DNA of 64,000 bases from contig OY987242.1 in the NCBI GenBank assembly GCA_963920765.1, forward strand, positions 8,396,789-8,460,788, written 5' to 3'. This DNA is from Ulota crispa. Its lineage: Eukaryota; Streptophyta; Bryopsida; Orthotrichales; Orthotrichaceae. Position 1 is the first letter of the stretch; each line of letters opens with the position of its first letter. A program made the translations under genes and the position numbers. The notes under the pieces are model-generated. The model was not told the origin of the DNA. It saw only the letters and a list, made by a program, of their open reading frames with translations, and ran no database searches. Below, piece by piece: positions 1-11,177 of this stretch.

Positions 1-1311
1 ATGCTTGCCATGAGCGATTTACGGAATGAGGCTCATAGAGTTTATGTTGGTTGATTTGGACGGAGTGTCGATCATGCAATTGTTGAACCTTGACAACTTA
101 TCAAGAAAAGTAGAGGATAAAGTTCACTACACTTGGGATGAATAGTGCTGAATAGTGGCTTGGAGGGCCCTTACCAAACACTAGCTAGAGATGGTAGGAT
201 ATAGTGTCAAGAGAGGGTTTTGAGAGGTCTTGTGGTACTTTTCATCTAATTTGAACATGTTGGAGTCACTAGTGGAGACGCTCTAAGTTTCACACTTTCA
301 TAGTGAAGCTTCAACCTCACCTACAGCAATATTCTCATAGTTGTTTGTCATTAAAGTAGGTAGCTCAAAACATAACAATTTAAGGGTTGATCTGCTTTTC
401 TTGGCCTTTCCAAGACTTGAAGATTTTTTTGTTTAATTTCAAGACAAAGAGAACTAGAAGCCAAATGTAACACATATTTTTCATGTTTTTTAAAGCATTA
501 TTGAATTTTTGATGAACTTTCAAAGTCTTCAAAAGTAGGCACCTATTTGTGATTCTAGGTCTCTTGTAAATAGCTCCCTTACAACTAATGAAAAGAAGAG
601 GTGAAATCAAGGAGTGTGATTAGCTCTTGCAATAAAAAAAACACCTTTTCTTTTAAATCTAAGAAGAGTCCATTCAAAAATCACCTCAAATCCATTCTTG
701 AACTACCTATGGGATGCTTTATCTAACAAGAGATGCAATTTGAACTACCCACCTTACTTATAAATTGAATGGGCATCACCTGAAGTAGCACACATATTTA
801 TGGAAATTGCATCAAAATAAAGAAGTTTGCTAATAGAGAGCACTGAAATTCATGCTGGTCCTAATTGTGCTAGCGACCTTTTGTGTGGTGACTTGGGGCC
901 ATGGTGAAAAAGCTTTGCTTTTTCACATGCTAGAAAATATAAGATTTCAAAATTACCATCACAAGATTGGATTTGAGAATTTTGAATTTATATTTTAATT
1001 GAAGACCTTGATTTAATGGGAACTTTGGGGAGTAATGAAAATTTTTAACTCCAAAATAGGGGTAGATTCTTACATAATTGTTGCTTGAGCAAAATCCTTT
1101 ACATAATTGGTTGCCTTATGAACATAATTGAATATTGTGGAGTGCTATCACATTGTGTAATGTCACTTTTGTATAAAATTGCTTTTATCAATTGAAAGGA
1201 CATGTGGCAATAATTTTATCAAACAACATGTATACAAGCTAAGGACCTCAAGCAAGGATAATCTTTTGTTTGTGCCATTCATTACTTAAGCTTTGCCTTT
1301 GTTCCAATAAC
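1..1311. other. Intergenic, nothing recognised
   Basis: AT-rich sequence. No reading frame has recognisable homology or codon structure, and I saw no inverted-repeat pair with target duplication. Confidence 0.6.
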
Positions 1312-1392
1312 TTAACCCCTCAACGTCTTGGATATTCCATAATACAATAAAAGTTGGCTACATTTTTACCCCCGTTGAGGTTGAGGGGTTAA
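1312..1392. mobile_element. 81-bp TTAA-bounded micro-element
   Basis: The stretch starts TTAACCCCTCAACGTC and ends GTTGAGGTTGAGGGGTTAA, so the outer 13 or so bases are inverted repeats with TTAA on both sides. Its ends belong to the TTAA-CCC class seen at many other places in this window. It is too small to encode anything and would be a deletion derivative. A chance palindrome is the alternative, made less likely by the many larger relatives. Confidence 0.55.
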
Positions 1393-1509
1393 ATGTGAAA
1401 ATGACCTTGCGTGAGACCCTTATCCTACATTTTTACTTCATAAAATATAGGAGCATTCTCACCCTTGCCCTAGAAAGAGGTTGTTAGAGCAATTAAGACT
1501 AGCATGAGT

Positions 1510-1787
1510 TGTTAAAAAATTGTGATATAAGTGATCCTCAAGCACTTATTCACTACTTAGCCTTGTAGTAACTTATGTCATAGAAAATGCCGCCCATAAG
1601 TTGTTAGCTTGCATGATGAGTCTGTTAAGATTGGTAGCTCATCAGTATTCATGAGACCTAAAGTACCACTCTTGGTATGTGTGATGTATCTGCTTGAAGT
1701 AACGTGAATACAAAACTCCTGTATGTGGCAGATCACGTGTATGAGTCAATGTGTTTGCAAACTTGCTATTCTTGCATATTTTCATCA
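1510..1787 (+). repeat. Copia 5' LTR
   Basis: Starts TG and ends CA. Matches 6340-6618 along its full length. The left flank TGAGT repeats immediately after the 3' LTR. Confidence 0.93.
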
Positions 1788-2054
1788 AGTTATAGGCCCA
1801 CATGTAGATCATTTCAAAAACTCTCTGTTATATGCATTATAGCTTACACCTTGTTTTAAAGTTTGCAATTCATTTTTCTAGCTAGAAGTTGAACAGGCTC
1901 AATGGAGTATGAAAGTCCATCAAGAGACCCAGACGTCACAAACGTTGCCTCAGTTCCTGCTGAGCGATCCAGTGTAAAAAGTGGAGAAAATTCCGGTACT
2001 CAAAGTGCCCACTAGACTACAATTCTTACACATAATAGCTCTCACTTAGTTAAC

Positions 2055-2794
2055 ATCCCCAGTATTGGAAAGTTCACGGGCAAGATTATCTCTTTGTGGA
2101 AAATTCAGATTAGTGTTATGCTCAAAGCTAGAAAGCTCATGAGTATTGTTGATGGCTCTCTAACACAGCAGATGTGTGAGAATCAGGGAGAGTGGATTGA
2201 CAAAGATGCAACTTGCCAATCTATAATCATCTTTGCAATGGATGTGAAGCACATACGTTGTTTAATGACTTGCAAGACGGCTAACCAAATGTGGCGTAAG
2301 CTCACCACAATCCATGAACTGAATGCACAGGAGAGTGTTCAGTTGTTACAACAAAAGTTTTATGGGTTGCGCATGCAGTCCAACTTTGATGTGATTGACT
2401 ACATTACCATGGTGGAGCAAATGGTAGAGCAGCTCACGGATCTTAGAGAGCCCGTCTCCGAGCGTGCTGTCATGACAAAAATCTTATGCACCTTGCCGAC
2501 AAGATTCCACCACCTTGTATCAGCCTGGGACAGCATTCCAGTAAACCGACAAACAAAAGAAGCCCTGACTTTATGATTTTTGAAGGAGGAGAGCATCAGC
2601 AACATGTACGGGGAGAATGATGACGAGGGCAGTGACAAGGCCTTCTTCACAAGCAGCCATGGACACAAAGGTGCCCACAGTCACAAGACCCTCTTGCTCA
2701 ATGAGAAGAAGAAACGAGCAATTCACTTTGCTAAACTAAAAAACGAGCGCATTGCCACAAGTGCGGAAAAAAAGGCCATTGGGCTGATGAGTGC
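2055..2794 (+). pseudogene. gag: Copia gag with CCHC zinc knuckle, frameshifted
   Basis: The frame through 2094-2576 encodes a copia-type gag (UBN2/gag-polypeptide family), recognisable from its helical body, including the segments MWRKLTTIHELNAQESVQLL and MTKILCTLPTRFHHLV. The open frame extends upstream of 2094 into FTGKIISLWKIQI-like residues, so the true start is lost or lies further 5'. After a stop at 2574 the frame shifts. A perfect C-X2-C-X4-H-X4-C nucleocapsid knuckle (CHKCGKKGHWADEC) is at 2753-2794 in the protease frame. Gag would package element RNA; this copy cannot make a continuous product. Confidence 0.85.
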
Positions 2795-3220
2795 CTTGAC
2801 AGCAAGAAAGATGGTAATTCTTCAGATCGATCATTGAGATCAGCAAGCGGCAGCTTAGGAGGTGCTTGCAGCGGAGCTAATATCGTGTCCATCGAAGAAG
2901 TTGACAGTGATAGCTCAGCCTTTATGGCCTTCATTGGTGACGAGAGCGAGAAGCGTGGTGATGATGGCCGGTATCTCAATGGAGGAGCCACCGACCACAT
3001 GAGCGACAGAATTGAATGGTTTTGTAACTTTGAAGTTGTGCCGAAAGGAAGATGGCTTGTCATGATTGCTAACAATAGAAAGCTATGGGTGCATGGCATT
3101 GGAGACATTCAAGTACACTGTACTATTGATTCAGTTTTGGAAATACGCACCTTGAAAAAAATCTTGTTCATTCTAGAACTTTGCAAAAAATTTATTTTCT
3201 GTGGGACAAGCTGCCAATAG
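2795..3220 (+). pseudogene. pol: Copia protease, active-site Asp replaced
   Basis: Continues in the zinc-knuckle frame. The retropepsin motif is present as YLNGGATDHM, where copia elements normally have YLDSGATDHM, followed by the usual hydrophobic segment VHGIGDIQVHC. The catalytic Asp is Asn and the next Ser is Gly. An Asp-to-Asn change is a single G-to-A transition. The frame stops at 3220, before the GAG-pre-integrase segment. The aspartic protease that cleaves Gag-Pol would be inactive here. Confidence 0.8.
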
Positions 3221-3287
3221 TGGTTATGTCACGACACATGCCAAATACTCTTGTCATCTCACAAAATAGGGAGAGCCAACAAAGAAA

Positions 3288-4293
3288 GTGTTGGTGGGCG
3301 TTCGTATAAATAAGCTCTACAAACGTCATATGACAGTTGTGACCAACCTCCAAAGCCAGGCAAATGTTGCCACACAAGGTAAACTCACATCAGCGGACCT
3401 TGTTTCTAGACAATTACTAATTGTTGCTCAGCCTTTTCAAGAAGATTGCTGCAAACGGGAAATTGGTCAAAATTTAAACCTTTGGCATCAAAGGTACGGT
3501 CATGTCCACAATGCAATGATTGTCCACTTGCACAATCCTGACACCATGAGTGATCTCAGTTTACAGAATCATGAGCTCCTTATTCACCCATGTGAAGATT
3601 GCGCGCTTGGCAAAAATTCTTGCATACCATTTCCCAAGCGATCAACCATGCCAAGAGCTAAGAAACCTAGTGAGTTCTTTTTTGTTGATGTTTGCGGCCC
3701 AATGAGCCAAGACACTTATGGAGGATCTCATTTTTTTGTCTTGTTCAAAGACAACTACTTAGGCTATAGATTTGTGTATTGTATCAAACACAATACCGAT
3801 GTGTTCTTAAAGTTTAAAGAACTGCAAGCAGTTTGCCTTGAGAGACACAAAAAATGCTATTTCAAAGCTTTGCAGTGATTGGGGAGGGGAGTACCTTAGC
3901 AACAAATTCTCACAGTACCTTTTACAACAAGGTATAACTCATGAGACTACGTGCTCCTACATGCCTGAGCAAAACGACAACGCTGAACAAGAAAATCGAA
4001 CTCTTGTAGAATGTGTTTATAGTATGATTCACGAGAAACAATTAAGTATACAACTGTGGGGTGAGGCTGTGCAAATAGCAGCTTACCTTTTAAATCAAAC
4101 AGCTTCTAGAACACGCAGCTACATCACTCTGTTTGAGTTGTGGCACGGTGAGAAGCCCTCTGTCCAAAATTTGAGAATTTTTGGTTGCGTTGCTCATGTC
4201 CATATCCCACAAGTGCAGCTCAGAAAATTGGACGTAAAAAGCACAAAGGCTATTCTTATTGGCCACTGCAAAAAATCAAAGGGTGCATATTAA
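3288..4293 (+). pseudogene. pol: Copia integrase, two frames
   Basis: The frame 3288-3878 holds the GAG-pre-integrase zinc-binding segment (LWHQRYGHVHN ... CEDCALGK) and the first catalytic Asp (FFVDVCGPM). A frameshift near 3840 moves to the frame of 3838-4293, which has the second catalytic region (SDWGGEYLSNKF) and the third (EQNDNAEQENRTLVE), so the D,D,E triad is still visible. The C-terminal part ends at 4293 and is followed by an unconserved linker up to the RT. Confidence 0.88.
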
Positions 4294-4817
4294 CTCTAGG
4301 ATCCCAAGACATAGCGCATCTTGATAAGCCGCAAAATCATCTTTGACAAATATGCCATTCCCAGAGAGGCTCCAAGCAGGTATGTTTCAAGCCTTTTCCA
4401 AGCATTCCCTAATGATCATACCCCATCTCACTCAGCTGCACCTCCAACCAAATTTTCTCCTCTAGCACCTGCCAGCAATGCTTATTCACGTGCTGTAACA
4501 CCCGTGGAAGTAGCCGAAAGAACACAACCGCCAACTTGGCCAAACTTGCCTTCGAAAGGTACACGCAACTTCAACTCTAGTGATTGCAGTAATCACGTTG
4601 ATCATGATTTGAACTTGTGCCTACCTCCACTGCCACAACCCTAGCATATTCGTGGAATACCAGAGCGCTTTACGGACTTCTACATTCCTCATTCCTATGC
4701 TAACATGGTTTCCAGCATATCAATCTTAGTTGAGCTTGAAACTTATTTTGATGCTATGAATAGCCCAGATGCTACCAATGGCATGAAGCTATGAAATAGG
4801 AAATAGATTCTTTATTA

Positions 4818-6285
4818 TTGAACAAAACTTGGAAGCTTGTTATGCTACTTTTTGGCCGAAAGACCATCCAATGTAGATGGGTTTACCGCATCAAAACCAA
4901 TTCTGACGGTAGCAGTGCTCAATACAAGGCGAGGTTAGTGGCTCAAGGCTGCACTCAAACATATGGTATTGACTACACTAAGACGTTCAGCCTAGTGGTA
5001 CGTCACAAATCCATTCACACCATATTGGGAATAGTAGCTCAACAAGACATGCACATTCTTCAATTTGATATTTGCACAGCTTTTCTGCACAGTACCATAG
5101 ATACTGAACTTTATATGTGCCAGCTAGTTGGTTTTGAAAGCCCTAACAACAAAGACCTTGTTTGTCTTATTTTGAAAAGCTTATATGGTTTCAAACAATC
5201 CAGACAATTATGGAACCAGACATCTAATGATTTCTTAATCAGCTTTGGCCTCTACCCAACTCCTGCCAATGCTTGTGTATACGTCACCAAATTTGAACCA
5301 AAACTAATTGTCACTTTGTTTGTTGACGATGGTTTAGCCTGCTGCACATCGATGCCTAAGCTGGAACAGTTCTTTGCTCATATGGAAAAATCATTTGCAG
5401 TCACAAGGTCAAGTGGCGATCTCTATGTTGGATTTCACATCCAAAGGAATCAAGAATCTTGACAACTCTATATAGACCAATCTCTTCATCTCAAACGCAT
5501 GCTCGTTAAATTTGGAATGCACGCTTGTGCCCCAATCTCTACACCTGCTGACTTCAACGTCAAGTTTGATCATTCTTCTGTTTTTATGCCAAATCCACCT
5601 TTTCTGTACATGAGTGCCGTGGGATCTCTTATGTTTGCCCAGACCTTAAGTTGCCTAGATATTTCATATGCAGTGAACATCTTAGCTCAATTTGGCTCCA
5701 AACCACAGCAATCTCATTATCATGGAGTTATCCAAGTTTTTCAATATTTGGCAGGTACCCTCAACCTTGTGTTATGCTATGATGGAAATTTTGATACTAA
5801 TTTACTCAAAGCCTATGCCGATGCCAACTATGCAAGTGATCTCAGCAATCGCAAATCACATTTAGGCTCTTTGCTTCTACTAAACGGCTCACCAATCGGC
5901 TGGTGCAGTTGCAAGCAGCAGTGTGTTGCAACATCAACAACAGAATCTCAGTATAAGCTGCTAGCTCAACTACCAAAGACATTATTTGGTTTTGACAGCT
6001 CCTCGGTGATATGGGTTTTCCTCAACTTTCTCCTACGCGCCTTCTTTCCGACAATCAAAGAGCCATTCAATTGGTGCATAATCCCGAGTTTCATAGGCAT
6101 ACTAAGCATATTGATATAATGTATCATTTTATTTGAGAGCACCGGTTGCTTTGTAATACAAATGTGCTCTATGTCTCCACTGTTGATCAGTTGGCTAATT
6201 TGTTTACAAAACCCTTACCTGCAGATTGCTTTCAGCTTTTACAATTTGGTCTCAGCCTCCTTTGTCTTTCCGAATCACCTACGTC
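4818..6285 (+). pseudogene. pol: Copia reverse transcriptase and RNase H
   Basis: 4818-5462 is a copia RT (RVT_2): CRWVYRIKTNSDGS near the start, KARLVAQGCTQ, then the polymerase motif FVDDG where YVDD is usual. An in-frame TGA at 5460, probably CGA or CAA decayed, separates it from QLYIDQSLHLKRML, and 5499 onward is open to 6119. RNase H is recognised by AYADANYASD, WCSCKQQCVATSTTESQY and, after a further shift near 5970, by NQRAIQLVHNPEFHRHTKHI and LANLFTKPLP up to about 6230. This is the most complete domain block of the element. Confidence 0.9.
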
Positions 6286-6330
6286 AGCACAATAGATAGA
6301 CAGCCTATATGTCTCATGACATACTAGAAT

Positions 6331-6339
6331 GAGGGAGAG
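6331..6339 (+). promoter_or_regulatory. Copia polypurine tract
   Basis: GAGGGAGAG lies directly before the TG of the 3' LTR. Plus-strand DNA synthesis of LTR elements is primed from such a purine run. Confidence 0.7.
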
Positions 6340-6618
6340 TGCTAAAAAAATAGTGACGTAAGTGATCCTCAAGCACTTGTTCACTACTTAGCCTTGTAGT
6401 AACTTACGTCATAGAAAATGCCGCCCACAGGTTGTTAGCTTGCATGATGAGTTTGTTAAGACTAGTAGCTCATCAATATTCATGAGACCTTAAGTACCAC
6501 TCTTGGTATGTGTGATGTATCTGCTTGAAGTAACGTGAATACAAAACTCCTGTATGTGGCAGATCACGTGTATGAGTCAGTGTGTTTGCAAACTTGCTAT
6601 TATTGCATATTTTCATCA
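6340..6618 (+). repeat. Copia 3' LTR
   Basis: Second copy of the LTR. TGAGT follows at 6619-6623, matching the left target site. Confidence 0.93.
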
Positions 6619-6623
6619 TGAGT

Positions 6624-7110
6624 TTGAATGAGATTCTTGCTGATCTTGTGGCGGTATGTGGATTGCCAAATCTGCAATTACAGAATGTCGTTGGTCCGCT
6701 GAAGACTTGCTTGGCAAAGACGACCGAAGTTTCTGTGCAACAAACTTCCTTGGATTTTCTGAGATGAAAAGGATGGACCAATGTCTTTTGTTTTTGTTTT
6801 TCTCAGGGTGACTTGCACCCCAAAATGCACGCAAGTAAGGAAAAATTGGCTAAAATCGGAATGAAGGAATGATTTAGACATGTTCAACATCCAATAAGGT
6901 TACTAAAATAAGTTATTTTCATCCAAAATATGGCGAACATGGTGTTTGAGTCAGAAGGAACATGGCGATTTCATCCACTTTTTCTCACAAATTTCTTTGT
7001 GCATTGGTTGCCAAAACCAATTTAAGGTACAAATTAGGCAAATATTTGCTAAATAAAAAGAACTCTACAATGGACAAGTGTGCAGATTTTTAAGATCCCT
7101 AGAATTGGTC
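6624..7110. other. Intergenic, nothing recognised
   Basis: Short frames here overlap the LTR or lack any recognisable domain. No repeat structure was noted. Confidence 0.5.
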
Positions 7111-7113
7111 TTA

Positions 7114-7264
7114 GGGTATGTTCCCACTTAATGTTAAGAGTGGTAATAGCAAAGGAAAATTATATACTCCGTACATTTGAACACACATACTCCGTACATT
7201 TGAACATATATATATTGAATTCATATTGCTAATACCCCTCCTAACACCAAGTGTGAACATACCT
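7114..7264. mobile_element. Tourist-like MITE (PIF/Harbinger type)
   Basis: The ends are imperfect inverted repeats of about 40 bp (left GGGTATGTTCCCACTTAATG; right, reverse-complemented, AGGTATGTTCACACTTGGTG). TTA flanks both ends (7111-7113 and 7265-7267), the target duplication typical of PIF/Harbinger elements. The interior has a short direct repeat of ACATACTCCGTACATTTGAA. No coding capacity. Confidence 0.7.
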
Positions 7265-7436
7265 TTAGCCACAAATGCTAAAAGTTCAAACTTGAAAGCA
7301 GGATTATGAAGATTTCACTTGTTTTAGAGAGTCTTGACCAAGAAGCAAGTACAGGAGTCGAAGGTAATTGCAAAGGGCAAAGTTAGGACCTGGCTGCTGG
7401 CCCTCACCTCCGGATTGTTTCCAGTGTGCGGCTAAA

Positions 7437-7443
7437 TAAATAT
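7437..7443 (+). promoter_or_regulatory. Possible TATA box of the VOC gene
   Basis: AAATATA lies about 315 bp upstream of the start codon at 7757, which would give a 5' leader of roughly 285 nt. There is no independent evidence of a transcription start, and AT-rich matches are common here. Confidence 0.25.
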
Positions 7444-7489
7444 ACATCTGCACATCCACCACAGATGGCGGCGCGTTCGCAGTGCGAGC

Positions 7490-8960
7490 AACAATAGATA
7501 ATACTCTACTAGTCTACTACTGTAGTGATCTAAGAATAGTCGAGGCACAAGCTTCACTGGGAAGTTTTCCAGTTCAATAAATGTTGATCCACTGCCGATT
7601 GCTCAACATTCCATCCCCTGTTTTCTAGCAAGCTTGAGAGCACAGAATTCGCCTGAGTCCAAGTTAGAGAATTTGCTTTTAGCACCGATCAATTGACTGA
7701 TCGAGGTACGTATCATACCCAGTCCGAGCTGCCAGCTTGCTTTCACTCGATCAGCGATGGCGAAGACCATGGCGACGAGCTGGCAGAGAGACACCCACAC
7801 CACAGTGACGTCCTTCCTGGTCTCCGCCGGCGCCCAGAAGGTGGTCGACTTCGCGACGGAGGTGCTCAATGCCACGATCATGTGGAACATTCCCAACGAG
7901 GGCAAACCAGGCGTGAAGAACGCCAGCATCCGCATCGGGGACACGGTGGTGATGGTGCAGGACGCGGACGAGAAGCATTCGGCGGCGCCGGTGTGGCTGT
8001 TCGTGTATGTGGAGGACGTGGACAAGACGTACGAGGTGGCGTTGCAGAAGGGCGCGGAGTCGGTGGAGGCGCCCAAGGACGAGTGGTACGGGGATCGCAC
8101 GAGCGCTGTCAAGGATTCCGCGGGCAACACTTGGTGGCTTGCGACGCACAAGTTCGTGCCCGAATGTCCCAACGCCTGATTCCAATGAACATTCTAAGCT
8201 TCCAACGTACACTCGTGCGTCGCGTCGGTCACAGGGGTGCACTGCAGATCTGTAGCAATATGTGATAGATTCTGGAGCAGCAGTAGAGCCTAGAAATAGC
8301 TAGACGAGTAAAAAATCCGAGCTTCTTGCTGGAGTCTTCGTTTAATGGATGTGTGATGTTGTACTCTGTTGTCATTTGCGATGCCATTTGAATATGACAC
8401 GTAATGGAACAAGCCTTTCTTTTGCGGTATAATTTGAGCAGTACCCACTTGATTTGCTTCGGTCCCCAGGTGGCTCAACCGAGTCTCGTTTCCCAAAGAT
8501 GGATGTCGTTGAAACCATGTGAGTCCAGTCCTTGGTGGATTGCAAAAGCCTTTGCTCGTTGCAGAAGAGTTCCAGGTAAGGTTCGGTGCTCCGGCAGTTG
8601 GGAACGGGTGAATAATCGTGCCATGGTCGTATGGGTGTGGTTAATAATACAGGAGTACCGTAGTAATTTCAGGATTGACTGGGACGCTGCAGAAGAAGAG
8701 AGGTGACGATCGGAAGGTGCTGCTAGGCTTTTGTTTGGACGAAATTAATGCGAGTCGTTGCTTGGCGTTGGTGATGTGCTGTGCGAGAAGAATTGGAATA
8801 CTGCTGTGCATTAGTTGAAACTTTGGATTGAGAGATCGATGGCTAGACGTTCACTTTCAAAATGGCGGAGCTCCAGGTTATATCCTGTTTTGAAATCGAT
8901 CGGGAATGGTGTCGTACATTTGAAGTTTTGAGTCTCCGGTCTGCTTCAGCATGATCCTAC
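7490..8960 (+). repeat. Tandem duplicate segment A (VOC gene and flanks)
   Basis: This 1.4-kb block, including 5' leader, gene and 3' flank, is paralogous to about 11570-12900. Shared islands include GAATAGTCGAGGCAC upstream, CCATCCCCTGTTTTC before the gene, GAGCTTCTTGCTGGA after it, and TGACGATC further 3'. The duplicates are direct and separated by transposon-derived DNA, so repeat insertions have probably pushed a tandem pair apart. Confidence 0.8.
7757..8179 (+). CDS. VOC/glyoxalase-like (PhnB-type) protein
   Basis: An intronless 140-aa frame of high GC in AT-rich surroundings. It has one vicinal-oxygen-chelate module: an N-terminal beta strand and helix (SAGAQKVVDFATEVLNAT), a central strand pair (ASIRIGDTVVMVQDADEKHS), then VYVEDVDKTYEVALQKGAES and the PhnB-like tail WYGDRTSAVKDSAGNTWWLATHK. 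Plant relatives (Arabidopsis At5g48480) are annotated as glyoxalase I family, but a true lactoylglutathione lyase activity is not shown by this sequence. Metal ligands cannot be assigned with confidence. The start at 7757 (MAKTMATS) is the first ATG in frame; a second lies five codons later. No targeting peptide is evident, so it is probably cytosolic. A damaged tandem copy lies at 11783. Confidence 0.88.
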   Translation: MAKTMATSWQRDTHTTVTSFLVSAGAQKVVDFATEVLNATIMWNIPNEGKPGVKNASIRIGDTVVMVQDADEKHSAAPVWLFVYVEDVDKTYEVALQKGAESVEAPKDEWYGDRTSAVKDSAGNTWWLATHKFVPECPNA

Positions 8961-9541
8961 TTTGATATTTCGCTGAAAGGACCAAGCCCTAAACCCTCAA
9001 CGGTCGTCCTTGCTTTTGGTTTTTTGAATGCAGTACGACTGTTTAGGTTGGCGTTTCTTTCGGGAGGACCGGAGGAGCAGCTCAAGGCCATTCCACATAT
9101 GAACAAGCAGGCTTTTCGTAAAGAACAATTGGTAGCATTTACGTCTTTGTATGAAAGTTAGTTTTTTGGATTTTTACAATGAATTTTTGTTCTATCTCAA
9201 ATTGACAATTTTGAGTTTTCACAAATTGCTATCTTCAAGCTTTTGCTTTTGAACTGTGCAAATTTTGTAATCAGTAAAACAACGCGTGGAACCTTGAGTA
9301 AGGTAGGAACACCCATAAGCGTTTGTGTCCCCATAACCATCACCTATGAAATCTTGGAAAATCTGTGGAAATGAATAGATGTAATTACAAGGATGTATAG
9401 CATGTGAACATGATACCTTCGTGTCAGTCATGGGTGCAATGGCAATTTGGTCTTTACAAATTCAAAACTTTATCTCACAGTAAGCTTTAAATAATTGTTC
9501 CTCAATTTTCAAAAATATAGTTAATTTTTTCAATTGATTAA
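8961..9541. other. Intergenic, nothing recognised
   Basis: Beyond the 3' end of the duplicated VOC block. No gene or element ends seen. Confidence 0.5.
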
Positions 9542-9690
9542 GGCAATTGATATATGCACACCGGGGGTTGAAATTTGCACACCCCTAGGATAAATTTTAG
9601 ATTTCTACCATCATGAGAATTTTGAATTCAGATTTGGACTTAGAGACCATAATTTTGTTTAGAACCATAAAAATAGTTGCACGTTAAACC
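9542..9690. mobile_element. Left half of Mutator-like foldback family
   Basis: Starts GGCAATTGATATATGCACACC and shares a long stretch with the complete element at 56043-56476, including GATTTGGACTTAGAGACCAT. The matching right end was not found, so this copy is truncated; an AACACCATATT-family element adjoins it. Confidence 0.55.
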
Positions 9691-9822
9691 GGGAAAAAGT
9701 GTCATTTTGGTACTTTTGAATTATATGTTTTTTAAAGAGTATTTAGTGAATACTCTTTAAAGAACATAAAATCCAAAAATGTTAAAGTGTCACATTTTCC
9801 CAATTTAATGTATAATGTGTTT
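9666..9822. mobile_element. AACACCATATT-family short palindrome
   Basis: A near-perfect hairpin. The left arm GTTAAACCGGGAAAAAGTGT pairs with the right arm ACATTTTCCCAATTTAATG, and the centre around AGTATTTAGTGAATACT is palindromic. The arms match the ends of the elements at 40734 and 41593 (GTTAAATTGGGAAAAA). Left boundary approximate. Confidence 0.5.
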
Positions 9823-10721
9823 TAAGCTCTCTTTTTTTGCAAAGATTACAAAAAAATGCCACTTCTAGGGCAATGTGTAGAAAGGTTGAAAAAGTAATTT
9901 ATTTTTTGAAAATTCTTCTATAGGATCTTGCCCTATATTACAAGAGGTACCTATTGGAGAAAAGTCAGCTCATTTCAAATGGAGAGGAATGAGATATTGA
10001 CATTTGAAGTGAAAGGAAAAGCTTTTTTCTTCCTATCCAAAAGTTTCAAAAGTCTTTGACCACTCCTATACCAAAATAATTGCTTTGCACAAAGTTTAAC
10101 TTTAATTTCTCCATCAAAAAAGCCAAGGTAGGCTTGTGTGAGAGAATTTTTAAATGAATTGGAAGTGTACAATTTACTCCAAAAAATCTTTGAATGCTTG
10201 AAGGTTCTAAAATTTGCCAATATAGTAGGCAAAATTGGAGGATTTATGTAAAATTCAGAAATTTGAATTACACTATTCTAAACTGTGTAAAATAAGGACT
10301 CTTAGCCCACTATAACATGGAATTATTTGTCAAAAAAAAGTACACAAATTGCTCAAAAACTTAAAGTACCAAATTTTACGAGGGGCAAAGTAATGGGAGA
10401 TTGGGAGTCCCCTAAGATGGGCACCTTCCACTCCACTCCTCTTTGCCCAAGTGTCCACACTTTGTGCCCATAAGAGTCAACACCAACTTTCAAATGAGAG
10501 ACTTTGCCTGAATTACACTCTCTTTCCTAGTTTTGATAAATTCTTGCATAAATCTTTTTATTGAATGTTAGAATGACAAAAAAATTAGATGCCCGCACAG
10601 ATTTTTGAAATCCCTACCTTCAATAGAAGTTTCAAAAAATTCCACAAAGTAGTTTAGTCACAGGTACTTGCCCAAAAAATCCCATTTGTCCTTGAGGGGA
10701 CAACAATCCTTTAGGGGTTAA
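9822..10721. mobile_element. TTAA element, long family (left end eroded)
   Basis: The right end is intact (AATCCTTTAGGGGTTAA, TTAA at 10718-10721). The left end retains a TTAA at 9822-9825 but lacks the CCCCTAAAGG block. The interior aligns by eye with 16577-17318 (for example GATATTGACATTTGAAGTGA against GATATTGACATTTAAAGTGA) and, inverted, with 23005-23928. No transposase frame. Confidence 0.7.
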
Positions 10722-11177
10722 AACTGATTGTTTTGACTTGTGTGACCTTGGCATCATAAATCAAGTCAATTCTAATATATATTTCTACCCTTAGGAAAAA
10801 AATAGTAAAAGCTGGTAATCCAATTATTTTACTTTAAGTGTAAACACTCAATTTTTGTTTGGCTATCAACTAGCCTATCGATAACAAATATTCTAAACTA
10901 AAATAGACACACCTTATTTTGACCGTGTCAAAATTCCAACCCCTCTATATCCAGTATGTTCATTTCAGAAATGAAATGAACATCCCGGTACACATGATCA
11001 AAATTCTTAAAGGGTCGAGTATGGATGTGTCTACCTTTCCTCAGCATTTGTGCACCCCATATTGTTGTATGGAACGCAGGATTCCCAGTAAATTACCTAC
11101 TCCACAATCGAGTCCTTCCACACATGTTATTGCACCATTCGGCAGGAAGTCCGCCAACTGGCTGATTATTTAAAAAT
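10722..11177. other. Intergenic, nothing recognised
   Basis: AT-rich DNA. The short frame at 10919-11173 shows no recognisable domain. Confidence 0.5.

Larger units (their letters stand above)
1510..6618 (+). mobile_element. Ty1/copia LTR retrotransposon, decayed
   Basis: Complete element of about 5.1 kb with two LTRs (1510-1787 and 6340-6618) and a perfect 5-bp target duplication TGAGT at 1505-1509 and 6619-6623. Internal order is gag, zinc knuckle, protease, integrase, reverse transcriptase, RNase H, which is the copia order (integrase before RT). The coding region is broken by several frameshifts and stops, so it is non-autonomous now. The two LTRs differ at roughly 16 of 279 positions by eye, mostly transitions, so the insertion is not recent. 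I did not recognise a primer binding site after 1787; the usual initiator-Met-tRNA site is not visible. Confidence 0.95.

Noticed and set aside
2399-2668. Minus-strand frame of 89 codons
   Set aside because: Shadow of the copia gag, which has clear family similarity on the plus strand.
7603-8265. Several long frames on both strands over the VOC gene
   Set aside because: High GC of the gene opens shadow frames; only the 140-codon frame has VOC similarity.
8404-8706. 100-codon plus-strand frame after the VOC gene
   Set aside because: No recognisable domain, and it is not conserved as a frame in the duplicate at 12300-12700; probably 3' flank.
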